Source: an uncultured Ilumatobacter sp. (GTDB taxonomy: Bacteria > Actinomycetota > Acidimicrobiia > Acidimicrobiales > Ilumatobacteraceae). From it: 6,586 bases of DNA. The stretch is taken from positions 1 to 6,586 of the forward strand of contig CALICC010000191.1 in assembly GCA_938049325.1 (NCBI GenBank), given 5' to 3'. The position numbers and the translations under genes are program-made. This document shows positions 1 through 6,061 of the stretch, in pieces (the first letter of the stretch is position 1; each line of letters starts with the position of its first letter). The notes under the pieces were generated by a model, which worked only from the letters and a program-made list of their open reading frames with translations, was not told the DNA's origin and made no database searches.

Positions 1-1
1 C

Positions 2-3000
2 CACACGTTGTTCGTCGAGGCGGGCGCCGGCGCCGGCAAGACCACGGCGCTGGTCGACCGCGTCGTCAATCTCGTCGTGGAGGCAGGCGTCGACATCCGA
101 GGCATCGCCGCGATCACGTTTACCGAGAAGGCCGCCGCCGAGCTGCGGGCGAAGACCCGCGAGCGCTTGGGCTCGATGGAGCACGACCGGGCACGAGCAG
201 CGTTGGCGGCGCTCGACCACGCATCGATCGGCACGCTCCACGCGTTCGCCCGCCGAATCCTCGACGACTTTCCGATTGAAGCATCGCTGCCGCCCGGGTT
301 CTCGGTCCTCGACGAGCTCGAGAGCAACCTGCGGTTCGACGAAGAATGGTCCGAGCTCCTTGACCGCCTGCTCGCCGATCCCGCCCCGCCGGGCGGCGCG
401 ATCGACGGCGGGTCGCTCCTGGTCGAAGTCTGCGAGTTCGACGGGTTCGGCATCGAGAAGGGTCTGCGCAAGGTCGCCAGCGACTTTCGGTACAACTGGG
501 ACCTCGTCGACGAACTGGTCGACCGCGCCGACCCTGGGCCGTTCGTACTCCGGTGGGAGCCTCTCGTCCGCTTCGCTCGTGAGGTGGCAGCCACGCCAGT
601 GCCTCCCGACGACAAGCAGGCTGGCATCGTCGCCGCCATCGGAACACACGCTGACGACATCGAGCGTGCGGATCTGCTGTCGCTCCGTCTCGCCGAGATC
701 ACCGCGCTGATCAAGACGATCGGCAAGCCGGGCACCAAGGGGTCGAAAGCAACGTGGAAGAAGTGGCCAGGAGTCGAGGCGCTCGACGAGTTGCGAGACG
801 CCGAAGCCGAACTGGCCGAGCAAGCTGACGCTCTGCTGGCAACGGTCACCGCCTACCGCAAGCGACTCGTCGGCGCGATCTGCGCCCGGTTCGTGCTCGA
901 AAGCGCCGAAGGCCGTGTCGAATCAGGCGTCCTCGAATTCCACGACCTGCTGGTCCGCTGCCGCCATCTCGTGGCACAGCAGCCCGATGTGCGCGCAGCG
1001 CTTCATGAGCAGTATCCGCGAATCCTGCTCGACGAATTCCAAGACACCGATCCGATCCAACTCGAAATCGCGGTCCGGTTGAGTTCCAGCCCCGACGAGG
1101 CAAATCAGACCGGTGACTGGCGTGACCTGCGGCCGCTGCCAGGTCGCCTGTTCATCGTGGGTGATCCGAAGCAGTCGATCTACCGGTTCCGGCGAGCCGA
1201 CATCGGCCAGTATCTCCGAGCTGCCGAGCAGGTCGGTGCCGACACCGAACGGCTCACCGCCAACTTCCGCTCCACATCGGCGGTCATCGACTTCACCAAC
1301 GACGTGTTCGGGCGAATGATCACCGAGGAGCCCGACACCCAGCCGGCGTTCCAACAGCTCGACGCCCATCGACGCAGCGACCACCTCCACCACGGAACGG
1401 TCAGCATCTTGGGTGCCGAGCTCCACACCGACCTCGCTGACAAGACCTGGGCGGGCGACCACGGAAACGCCGACGAACTTCGCCGGCGAGAGGCTCATGA
1501 CGTCGTCGGCGCGATCACCACAGCGTTGACCGACGGCTGGCAGGTCGTCGACGAAGACGACCACCAATTGCGACCATGCCGGCCCGGCGACATCTGTGTC
1601 CTCCTGCCCGCCCGCCTCTCGCTCAGTGCCCTCGAAGCCGAGTTACGTGCGGTCGACATGCCCTATCGAGCCGAAAACGCGTCGGTGGTCTACGCCGCCA
1701 GCGAAGTCCGCGATCTCATGATGGCGTTGCGCGCCGCCGACGATCCGACCGACGAACTCGCGATCATCTCCGCCCTGCGCAGCACCATGTACGGCTGCAG
1801 CGACGTCGAATTGCTGGAGTGGAGGAACGCATCGGGCTCATGGGGTCTCTGGGCGACGCCACCCGTCGGCTTGGAAGAACACCCCGTTGCCACGGCCCTG
1901 GCGCATCTCCGTTCGGTCAACGACCGTGGCCCGCAGCTCGGGGTTGCCGATCTGTTGGCCGCTGTCGCCGACGAACGCAGGATGTTCGACCTCGCACTGG
2001 ACGGCGCAGACTCGCGCGACGTGTGGCGCCGACTGCGGTTCGTGATCGATCAAGCTCGAGCGTGGGCCGATGCTGGCGGACGCGGGCTGCGCCGGTACCT
2101 GGCGTGGACGCGACTTCAGGCCGCCGACGCACGCGTGTCCGAAACCGTGCTGCCCGAACGGGACCACGACGCCGTTCGCCTCATGACGGTGCACGCCTCG
2201 AAGGGGCTTGAGTTTCCGATCACGATCGTCAGCGGCATGACGACCAAACCATCGCGCCGCAAGAACACCGAAGTCGTGTGGTCACACGACTCGTGGATGC
2301 TCGCGGGCCGTGGTGACGACGGATCGTTCGCCGACGTCCAACCCATCGACGAGCTGATGAGCGACGCTGAGCGACGCCGACTGCTGTACGTGGCGTGTAC
2401 TCGGGCGGTCGATCACCTCGTGGTGTCGGTGCACCGCCAGACCCCCGACGACAAACTCACCGATAAGTCGGCCGGTTCGATGACATCTGCCGAGTTGCTG
2501 TTCCATCACGGAGTTGCGGCCCAGGGATCGGGGGCAACGCAGCTCGCGTTCGAACCGAGTCGAATCGGTCAGGCTCCCGGTACATCAACGCTGGCGCCGC
2601 TCATCGACATCGACACGTGGCGAAGCGAGCTCGACGCAGCGGTCGGTGCGGCCTCGACGCGCAGCGCGATCGCTGCGACCCGTCTCGCCGACGAGGTACG
2701 GATGCTGCGCGATCGCGAGGTCACCGACGATCCGGGGCTTGACAAGCATCCCGTCAACATCGAACTCCCGCCGTGGCAACGCGGTCGCTACGGCACATCG
2801 ATCGGGCGAGCGGTTCACGGGACCTTGCAGTTCTGCGACCTTGCGACCGGCAACGACATCGACGACCTCGCCCGCTCCCAATGTGCCGCCGAGTCGATTC
2901 TCGGGCTCGATCGAACGGTTGCAGCCCTCGCACGGTCGGCGATCGCTGCGCCGATCGTGCAGACCGTTGTCGACGGTGCCGAGCACTGGCGCGAGTTGTT

Positions 3001-3304
3001 CATCGCGGCGCCTGTCGGAAGCCGTGTGCTCGAGGGATACATCGACCTCCTCGTTCGAACGCCTGACGGTTTGGTCATTGTCGACTACAAGACCGATCAG
3101 TGGTCAGGCCCCGTACAAACGACCGAGCGGGTCGGTCGCTACCGAACGCAACTGGCTGCGTACGGCGCTGCCCTCGAAGCAACGCTCGATGAACCGGTTG
3201 TCGGCGGCGTGCTCGTGCGCTGCGTCGGTGGAGGCGCACCCGAACAGGTCGAAATCGAGCGTTGGGCCGAGGCCCTCGACGAGGTTCGTCGGCTCGTGAG
3301 CTGA
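2..3304 (+). CDS. AddA/RecB-type UvrD-family helicase with C-terminal PD-(D/E)XK nuclease, 5'-partial
   Basis: ATP-dependent helicase-nuclease that would process DNA double-strand ends for recombinational repair. The frame is open to the left edge, so the start lies upstream; residues here are counted from the TTG at position 8. Superfamily 1 helicase motifs appear in order: Walker A GAGAGKTT (6-13), motif Ia TFTEKAAAEL (37-46), Walker B LLDEFQDTD (340-348), motif III GDPKQSIYRFRRAD (385-398), motif IV ANFRST (418-423), motif V TVHASKGLEF (727-736) and motif VI LLYVACTRA (792-800). A RecB-family nuclease follows: H937 in RAVHGTL, D1013 in GYIDLL, D1026 and K1028 in VDYKTD, and Q1048/Y1052 in QLAAY. 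All catalytic residues are present and the frame is unbroken to TGA at 3302. The helicase-then-nuclease order fits AddA and RecB, and also the actinobacterial AdnA/AdnB subunits; I cannot tell which from sequence alone, so no symbol is given. I see no four-cysteine iron-sulfur signature. A partner subunit gene is expected upstream (inference). Confidence 0.95.
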   Translation, partial: HTLFVEAGAGAGKTTALVDRVVNLVVEAGVDIRGIAAITFTEKAAAELRAKTRERLGSMEHDRARAALAALDHASIGTLHAFARRILDDFPIEASLPPGFSVLDELESNLRFDEEWSELLDRLLADPAPPGGAIDGGSLLVEVCEFDGFGIEKGLRKVASDFRYNWDLVDELVDRADPGPFVLRWEPLVRFAREVAATPVPPDDKQAGIVAAIGTHADDIERADLLSLRLAEITALIKTIGKPGTKGSKATWKKWPGVEALDELRDAEAELAEQADALLATVTAYRKRLVGAICARFVLESAEGRVESGVLEFHDLLVRCRHLVAQQPDVRAALHEQYPRILLDEFQDTDPIQLEIAVRLSSSPDEANQTGDWRDLRPLPGRLFIVGDPKQSIYRFRRADIGQYLRAAEQVGADTERLTANFRSTSAVIDFTNDVFGRMITEEPDTQPAFQQLDAHRRSDHLHHGTVSILGAELHTDLADKTWAGDHGNADELRRREAHDVVGAITTALTDGWQVVDEDDHQLRPCRPGDICVLLPARLSLSALEAELRAVDMPYRAENASVVYAASEVRDLMMALRAADDPTDELAIISALRSTMYGCSDVELLEWRNASGSWGLWATPPVGLEEHPVATALAHLRSVNDRGPQLGVADLLAAVADERRMFDLALDGADSRDVWRRLRFVIDQARAWADAGGRGLRRYLAWTRLQAADARVSETVLPERDHDAVRLMTVHASKGLEFPITIVSGMTTKPSRRKNTEVVWSHDSWMLAGRGDDGSFADVQPIDELMSDAERRRLLYVACTRAVDHLVVSVHRQTPDDKLTDKSAGSMTSAELLFHHGVAAQGSGATQLAFEPSRIGQAPGTSTLAPLIDIDTWRSELDAAVGAASTRSAIAATRLADEVRMLRDREVTDDPGLDKHPVNIELPPWQRGRYGTSIGRAVHGTLQFCDLATGNDIDDLARSQCAAESILGLDRTVAALARSAIAAPIVQTVVDGAEHWRELFIAAPVGSRVLEGYIDLLVRTPDGLVIVDYKTDQWSGPVQTTERVGRYRTQLAAYGAALEATLDEPVVGGVLVRCVGGGAPEQVEIERWAEALDEVRRLVS

Positions 3305-3305
3305 T

Positions 3306-3365
3306 TGCTGGGGTTGGCTCGGCGTCAGCTGATGCTGGGGTTGGCTCGGCGTCAGCTGATGCTGG
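3306..3365. repeat. 27-bp tandem repeat, two perfect copies plus a 6-bp partial copy, at a convergent gene junction
   Basis: The copies at 3306-3332 and 3333-3359 are identical, and the first 6 bases of a third copy follow at 3360-3365. Each unit ends in the palindrome TCAGCTGA, which reads AGC-TGA (Ser-stop) on both strands. The stop of the minus-strand membrane protein (3352-3354) is the one in copy 2; copy 1 carries the same stop in the same frame. The 3' end of the helicase gene (3293-3311) looks like a diverged further copy: GGCTCG, then GAGCTGATTGCTGG, against GGCTCGGCGTCAGCTGATGCTGG in the repeat. There are no spacers and only two full units, so it is a local tandem duplication, not a CRISPR array. 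Confidence 0.9.
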
Positions 3366-4218
3366 CGTCGACCCGGCCTGAGGCGTCGGCCTCGTCCGAC
3401 GCGTCGTCAGCGTCGCGCTCGGCACGAGCTCTGCCGAGAAGTTCGTCGGTCGTGATCTTTCCGTTGCCCCACTCGGAACGGTCGGCAGTGAGCTCGTTTG
3501 CGTGTTCGCGGACGCGGGCGGCACGGTGGTCACGGCTCGGTGATACCGCCGCTCGCCCCAAGGCCAGAATCCCGCGGAAGCCATAGTCGATGGCTCGACG
3601 CAGGAGCACCAGACCGACGAGCACTGCGCCGACGATCGCTGCAGGCACGCCGATCGTCGCGAGCAAGAGCGTGCGATCTTCGAGAAATGGGGTGAGCAAT
3701 CCGGTCTCGACCGGAGTTCCGTCGAGGTTGATGGTCTGGACCGGGTCGTCGATCAGCGGACACACGGTCTCGGTGTCTTCCAGGCCGACGACCGCGTCAC
3801 CACCGAAGAGCGGCGCTTCGGGCGACACCTTGGAAGCAAGCGCACCGATTTCGGGATCGACTGCGGCGGCGACCAGGTACTGCTCGTCGATCTCAAGGTA
3901 CTGCGAGTCAGGTCCGAACCGGACGTCGATGATGCCCTTCACCGAGTAGGGGCTTGCCTTACCGGCGCGTACCTGGTCGATCTGGAACCGCACGGTCCCT
4001 TTCTCGATGAATCCGTCCTTGTCGAGGACGGTGCCCACGAAGGCGACGGTCGCCGGAGCGGGAGACGGGCACCCCGCTGGCACCTCGATCAGCGGACCTG
4101 ATCCGATCTCGGGCGTCTCGGGGATCTCAGGCGGCGGAGCCGGCGCAGCGAACGACGTCGCGGGCATCACGGCAACGCCGAGCGCCACCAGCACCACGAG
4201 AAGCATTCTCTTCGCCAC
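3352..4218 (-). CDS. Secreted, membrane-anchored protein of unknown function; possible NTR/TIMP-like outer domain
   Basis: I do not recognise this gene as a named family. The 288-residue product starts with a Sec-type signal peptide: basic MAKR, a hydrophobic core to about residue 20, and likely cleavage after SFA (22-24). A Pro-rich stretch (26-42) follows, then a beta-strand-rich outer domain of about 50-155 with only two cysteines, C50 and C153, which could form a disulfide. One membrane segment lies at about 183-207, followed by RR and a charged tail of about 80 residues, predicted cytoplasmic, rich in Asp, Ala and Arg. The outer domain runs Cys-Pro, VAFVGTV, VRFQIDQV, then YLVAAAV and a late Cys. 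This order resembles netrin/TIMP-like (NTR) domains, but that is only a pattern-level inference. The GTG start at 4216-4218 is preferred because an in-frame TAG lies at 4228-4230 and because it supplies the basic start of the signal peptide. ATG at 4204-4206 is the alternative. The gene converges on the helicase gene. Confidence 0.85.
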   Translation of the reverse strand: MAKRMLLVVLVALGVAVMPATSFAAPAPPPEIPETPEIGSGPLIEVPAGCPSPAPATVAFVGTVLDKDGFIEKGTVRFQIDQVRAGKASPYSVKGIIDVRFGPDSQYLEIDEQYLVAAAVDPEIGALASKVSPEAPLFGGDAVVGLEDTETVCPLIDDPVQTINLDGTPVETGLLTPFLEDRTLLLATIGVPAAIVGAVLVGLVLLRRAIDYGFRGILALGRAAVSPSRDHRAARVREHANELTADRSEWGNGKITTDELLGRARAERDADDASDEADASGRVDASIS

Positions 4219-4224
4219 GCTCCC

Positions 4225-4230
4225 ACGCTA
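4225..4230 (-). promoter_or_regulatory. Possible -10 box for a leaderless transcript of the membrane-protein gene
   Basis: On the minus strand the hexamer TAGCGT fits the TANNNT form of actinobacterial -10 boxes. It ends 6 nt before the GTG start at 4218, the spacing expected when transcription begins at the start codon. GGGAG also occurs at 4220-4224, but it sits only 1 nt from the GTG, too close for a normal ribosome binding site. The motif is short and chance occurrence is likely enough to keep confidence low. Confidence 0.3.
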
Positions 4231-4267
4231 ATGAGGTTGCAGGTGGAGACAGCGGCACCCCGCGAAA

Positions 4268-5083
4268 TCAGCGCCCGGTGAACTTGGGCGTGCGCTTCTG
4301 GATGAATGCGAGCACAGCCTCAGCAGTGTCGCCCGTGGAGAAGTTCACCGTCTGTGACAGCCCCTCATCGTCGAGCGCCTCTTCGAGGGTGACGTTCATC
4401 GAGTTGTTCAGCAGTCGCTTGGTCATCGCCAGCGCGATCGGCGGTCCAGCTGCGAGTCGACCTGCCCAATCGGCGACGAACGCATCGAGCTCGCTGCTCG
4501 GCACGACGCGGTTCACGAGGCCAATCGCCTCAGCCTCTTTTGCGTCGATGATCTCAGCGAGAAGCGCCAACTCCTTGGCCTTGTGCAGCCCCACGCGCCG
4601 CGGCAGGAGAAACGAGCCCCCGAAATCGATGCTGAGTCCACGGCGAGCGAAGATCTCGGAGAATCGGGCCGTTTCGTCGGTCACCACGAGATCGCACGAC
4701 AACGCCATGTTCATGCCCGCCCCGACGGCAACGCCCTGCACCCGAGCGATCGTGGGCTTCGCGAGCCGGTTCAGCGTGAGACAGATGTCGGTGATGTTGC
4801 GCATCGCCATCAGCTGGTGCTTGGGCGGCTCATCGTCCACGGCGTCGTCTGCTCGGTCCCCCATCGCGCTGACATCGGCACCCGAGCAGAAGTCGCCGTT
4901 CGCGCCGGTCAGCACCAGGACACGATCGGTCGAGCTGGCGTCGATTTCACGGAACACCGCAAGCAATTCGTCCCACATGACCGAGTCAGCGGCGTTCTTC
5001 CGGTGTGGTCGATTCATCGTCACCGTCACGACGCCGTCGTCGCTTCGCTCGACGATGATCGTCTCTCGGGTGTCAGTGGCCAT
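4268..5083 (-). CDS. Enoyl-CoA hydratase/isomerase (crotonase) family protein
   Basis: Full-length crotonase-fold protein of 271 residues, the usual size, acting on an acyl-CoA thioester in the cytoplasm, probably in fatty-acid or aromatic-acid breakdown. Visible landmarks are NRPHRKNA (24-31), the first oxyanion-hole segment FCSGADVS (65-72), the second segment GVAVGAGMNMALSCD (117-131), FSEIFARRGL (141-150), DFGGS (153-157), and the family ending AFIQKRTPKFTGR (259-271). Aligned by eye to rat mitochondrial enoyl-CoA hydratase, the catalytic Glu144 position is N125 and the Glu164 position is F145. An aspartate is present at D153, the position used by PaaG-type isomerases and dienoyl-CoA isomerase. 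This favours an isomerase or another crotonase reaction over simple hydration, but the substrate cannot be read from the sequence. ATG at 5083 has no Shine-Dalgarno sequence; a -10-like box 7 nt upstream suggests a leaderless message. The membrane-protein gene follows 49 bp downstream in the same direction. Confidence 0.95.
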   Translation of the reverse strand: MATDTRETIIVERSDDGVVTVTMNRPHRKNAADSVMWDELLAVFREIDASSTDRVLVLTGANGDFCSGADVSAMGDRADDAVDDEPPKHQLMAMRNITDICLTLNRLAKPTIARVQGVAVGAGMNMALSCDLVVTDETARFSEIFARRGLSIDFGGSFLLPRRVGLHKAKELALLAEIIDAKEAEAIGLVNRVVPSSELDAFVADWAGRLAAGPPIALAMTKRLLNNSMNVTLEEALDDEGLSQTVNFSTGDTAEAVLAFIQKRTPKFTGR

Positions 5084-5090
5084 CGCGCCG

Positions 5091-5096
5091 ACGATA
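5091..5096 (-). promoter_or_regulatory. Possible -10 box for a leaderless crotonase transcript
   Basis: The minus-strand hexamer TATCGT (TANNNT form) ends 7 nt before the ATG at 5083. No purine-rich ribosome binding site precedes that ATG, which fits a transcript starting at or near the start codon, as is common in actinobacteria. It overlaps the plus-strand candidate at 5093-5098. Confidence 0.4.
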
Positions 5097-5098
5097 CT
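5093..5098 (+). promoter_or_regulatory. Possible -10 box for the 36-residue ORF
   Basis: The plus-strand hexamer GATACT ends 6 nt before the GTG at 5105 and matches the TATAAT consensus at four of six positions (A2, T3, A4, T6). No ribosome binding site is visible, so this too would be leaderless. It shares four bases with the opposing box for the crotonase gene, so the two polymerases could not occupy both at once. Confidence 0.3.
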
Positions 5099-5104
5099 GA
5101 CGCC

Positions 5105-5215
5105 GTGGGCTTCAACCCGTACCGAAAGTTCAAGGCCAAGCCGAGCGACTACCTGTTCGTGATTGCGGGAATCGTGGTGGCAGTCGCGCTCGTTGCGTGG
5201 GCGTTCTTCGGCTGA
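5105..5215 (+). CDS. Small single-span membrane protein (36 residues), function unknown
   Basis: GTG at 5105 opens a 36-codon frame ending in TGA at 5213-5215. The product has a basic N-terminus (MGFNPYRKFKAKPSDY) and one hydrophobic segment at about residues 17-35, ending in Phe-Gly. The positive residues R7, K8, K10 and K12 predict the N-terminus inside the cell. Third codon positions are about 86% G/C (30 of 35 after the start), as in the neighbouring real genes, and the gene neatly fills the space between the crotonase start and the yraN stop. From memory, unverified, short proteins beginning GxNPxR with one membrane span recur in actinobacterial genomes. The frame stays open far upstream through the antisense of the crotonase gene, but only this end looks like protein. 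No function can be assigned. Confidence 0.7.
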   Translation: MGFNPYRKFKAKPSDYLFVIAGIVVAVALVAWAFFG

Positions 5216-5241
5216 CGACGCCGATCACCCGGCGCGATCAG
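5212..5241. terminator. Candidate bidirectional hairpin between convergent small ORF and yraN
   Basis: CTGA (5212-5215) pairs with TCAG (5238-5241) and CGCCG (5219-5223) pairs with CGGCG (5230-5234). Between them are a 3-nt mismatched internal loop and a 6-nt end loop. The outer stem contains the stop codons of both convergent genes. There is no T-tract on either side, so it is not a canonical intrinsic terminator, and the internal loop weakens it. Confidence 0.3.
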
Positions 5242-5600
5242 AACGCTGATTCGATCAGTTGCACCGTCGTCCCGGTGATCGCCACAACGTCGAACCGCAG
5301 CCCGTCTCGTGGCACGTCGTGTGCATCGAGCCATTCGCGGGCGAGCTGACGGATCCGCCGCTGCTTGTCGGCGCCCACTGCAGCAGCTGCGGGGCCATAG
5401 CGATCGGTGCGCCGTGCCTTCACCTCACTGAAGACGAGGGTGCCGTCGCGTTCGACCACGAGGTCGAGCTCGCCAGTCGATGAGCGCCAGTTGCGGTCGA
5501 GCACGGCATAGCCGAGGCGTTCGTAGTGGCGTGCGGCGAGATCCTCGCCCCAGCGCCCACGGGCATTGTTGGACAGGTTCGATGACTTCTTGGCGCGCAC
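5238..5600 (-). CDS. yraN: YraN family (UPF0102) nuclease-like protein
   Basis: Complete 120-residue member of UPF0102/YraN, a restriction-endonuclease-like (PD-(D/E)XK fold) family related to Holliday-junction resolvases; its cellular role is unsettled. Family landmarks are all present: GRWGEDLAARHYERLGY (15-31) with E19, NWRSSTGELDLV (37-48) with D46, FSEVKAR (57-63) with E59 and K61, the downstream K79, and RFDVVAI (102-108) with D104. The acidic and lysine residues that form the putative active site are therefore intact. Length is typical. GTG at 5598-5600 is chosen because GGAGG (5606-5610) sits 5 nt upstream; there is no internal Met. The gene follows rplS by 66 bp in the same direction and converges on the 36-residue ORF with a 22-bp gap. 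lepB and rnhB, often found between rplS and yraN, are not here. Confidence 0.92.
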   Translation of the reverse strand: MRAKKSSNLSNNARGRWGEDLAARHYERLGYAVLDRNWRSSTGELDLVVERDGTLVFSEVKARRTDRYGPAAAAVGADKQRRIRQLAREWLDAHDVPRDGLRFDVVAITGTTVQLIESAF

Positions 5601-5605
5601 AAATG

Positions 5606-5610
5606 CCTCC
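5606..5610 (-). promoter_or_regulatory. Ribosome binding site of yraN
   Basis: The minus strand reads GGAGG then 5 nt then GTG. This strong Shine-Dalgarno sequence fixes the non-ATG start of yraN, which has no in-frame Met to compete. It is the clearest ribosome binding site in the window. Confidence 0.75.
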
Positions 5611-5629
5611 GTGACGGTGTTCGTCGACG

Positions 5630-5661
5630 GGCCGATGCGGCCGAGGGGGCGCCGAAGCGCC
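5630..5661 (-). other. Two GC-rich hairpins in the rplS-yraN intergenic region
   Basis: Reading the minus strand from the rplS stop, GGCGC-TTCG-GCGCC (5661-5648) is a perfect 5-bp stem capped by a C(UUCG)G tetraloop, known to be unusually stable in RNA. Five bases later GGCCG-CAT-CGGCC (5642-5630) forms a second 5-bp stem. They lie in the 66-bp space between the rplS stop and the yraN ribosome binding site. No T-tract follows, so they may be a partial terminator, an mRNA-stabilising 3' end for rplS or a processing site; the sequence does not decide between these. Confidence 0.5.
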
Positions 5662-5666
5662 GGTGC

Positions 5667-6014
5667 TCAGAAGTCGCGCTTCTCGCGGATCTTGGCTGCC
5701 TTACCCTTGCGGTCGCGCAGGTAGTACAGCTTGGCGCGGCGCACATCGCCGCGCTTGACGACTTCGACCTTCTGAACGGTCGGAGCGTGCATCGGGAAGG
5801 TGCGCTCGACTCCGACGCCGTAGCTGAGCTTGCGGACCGTGTACGTCTCCTGCAGCCCGCCGCCCTGGCGAGCAATGACGTCGCCCTGGAAGATCTGGAC
5901 GCGCTCTTTGCCACCTTCGACCACGCGCACGTGCACCTTGAGCTCGTCGCCCGCTTGGAATTCGGGGATGTCGTCGCGGAGCGAATCGTTGTCGATGAAA
6001 TCGGTGGCTTGCAT
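5667..6014 (-). CDS. rplS: 50S ribosomal protein L19
   Basis: Ribosomal protein L19, a large-subunit protein located at the interface with the small subunit. The 115-residue product matches the family along its whole length: DDIPEFQAGD (14-23), VHVRVVEGGKERVQ (27-40), FQGDVIARQGGG (42-53), the signature RKLSYGVGVERTFP (61-74), and RRAKLYYLRDRKGKAAKI (92-109). ATG at 6012-6014 is chosen because it gives the usual L19 length and beginning, and because AGCAGG (6023-6028) lies 8 nt upstream. An in-frame TTG further upstream at 6065 would add 17 residues foreign to the family and overlap the trmD stop. The gene lies 47 bp after trmD, the standard order, and presumably shares its transcript. Confidence 0.97.
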   Translation of the reverse strand: MQATDFIDNDSLRDDIPEFQAGDELKVHVRVVEGGKERVQIFQGDVIARQGGGLQETYTVRKLSYGVGVERTFPMHAPTVQKVEVVKRGDVRRAKLYYLRDRKGKAAKIREKRDF

Positions 6015-6022
6015 GGCGTGTA

Positions 6023-6028
6023 CCTGCT
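6023..6028 (-). promoter_or_regulatory. Ribosome binding site of rplS
   Basis: The minus-strand hexamer AGCAGG matches AGGAGG at five of six positions and sits 8 nt before the ATG at 6014. It supports the shorter, family-typical L19 start over the TTG at 6065. Confidence 0.55.
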
Positions 6029-6061
6029 GAAAATCTAATCGGAGGGTCCCGGTTGGGCCGC

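Noticed and set aside
2514..3299. 261-codon plus-strand frame inside the helicase gene
   Set aside because: Arg/Ser-rich composition typical of an out-of-frame reading; the nuclease domain is intact in the main frame.
3306..3359. Possible CRISPR-like or coding repeat
   Set aside because: Two units directly abutting with no spacers; the Pro/Ala/Asp-rich repeat peptide in another minus frame (3075-3584) belongs to a shadow frame running through the helicase gene.
4204..4206. ATG as the start of the membrane-protein gene
   Set aside because: It would remove the basic residues at the head of the signal peptide; the GTG four codons earlier is preferred, though not proven.
4583..5104. Long upstream extension of the 36-residue plus-strand ORF
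   Set aside because: It is the antisense of the crotonase gene with no protein-like features; only the last 36 codons beyond that gene look coding.
4278..5162. 294-codon plus-strand open frame opposite the crotonase gene
   Set aside because: Ser/Arg-rich shadow translation of a high-GC gene, with no domains; the minus-strand crotonase is unambiguous.
6015..6061. Internal promoter in the trmD-rplS gap (TAGATT on the minus strand)
   Set aside because: The only -35-like TTGAGC is 22 nt away, too far, and no other support is visible.
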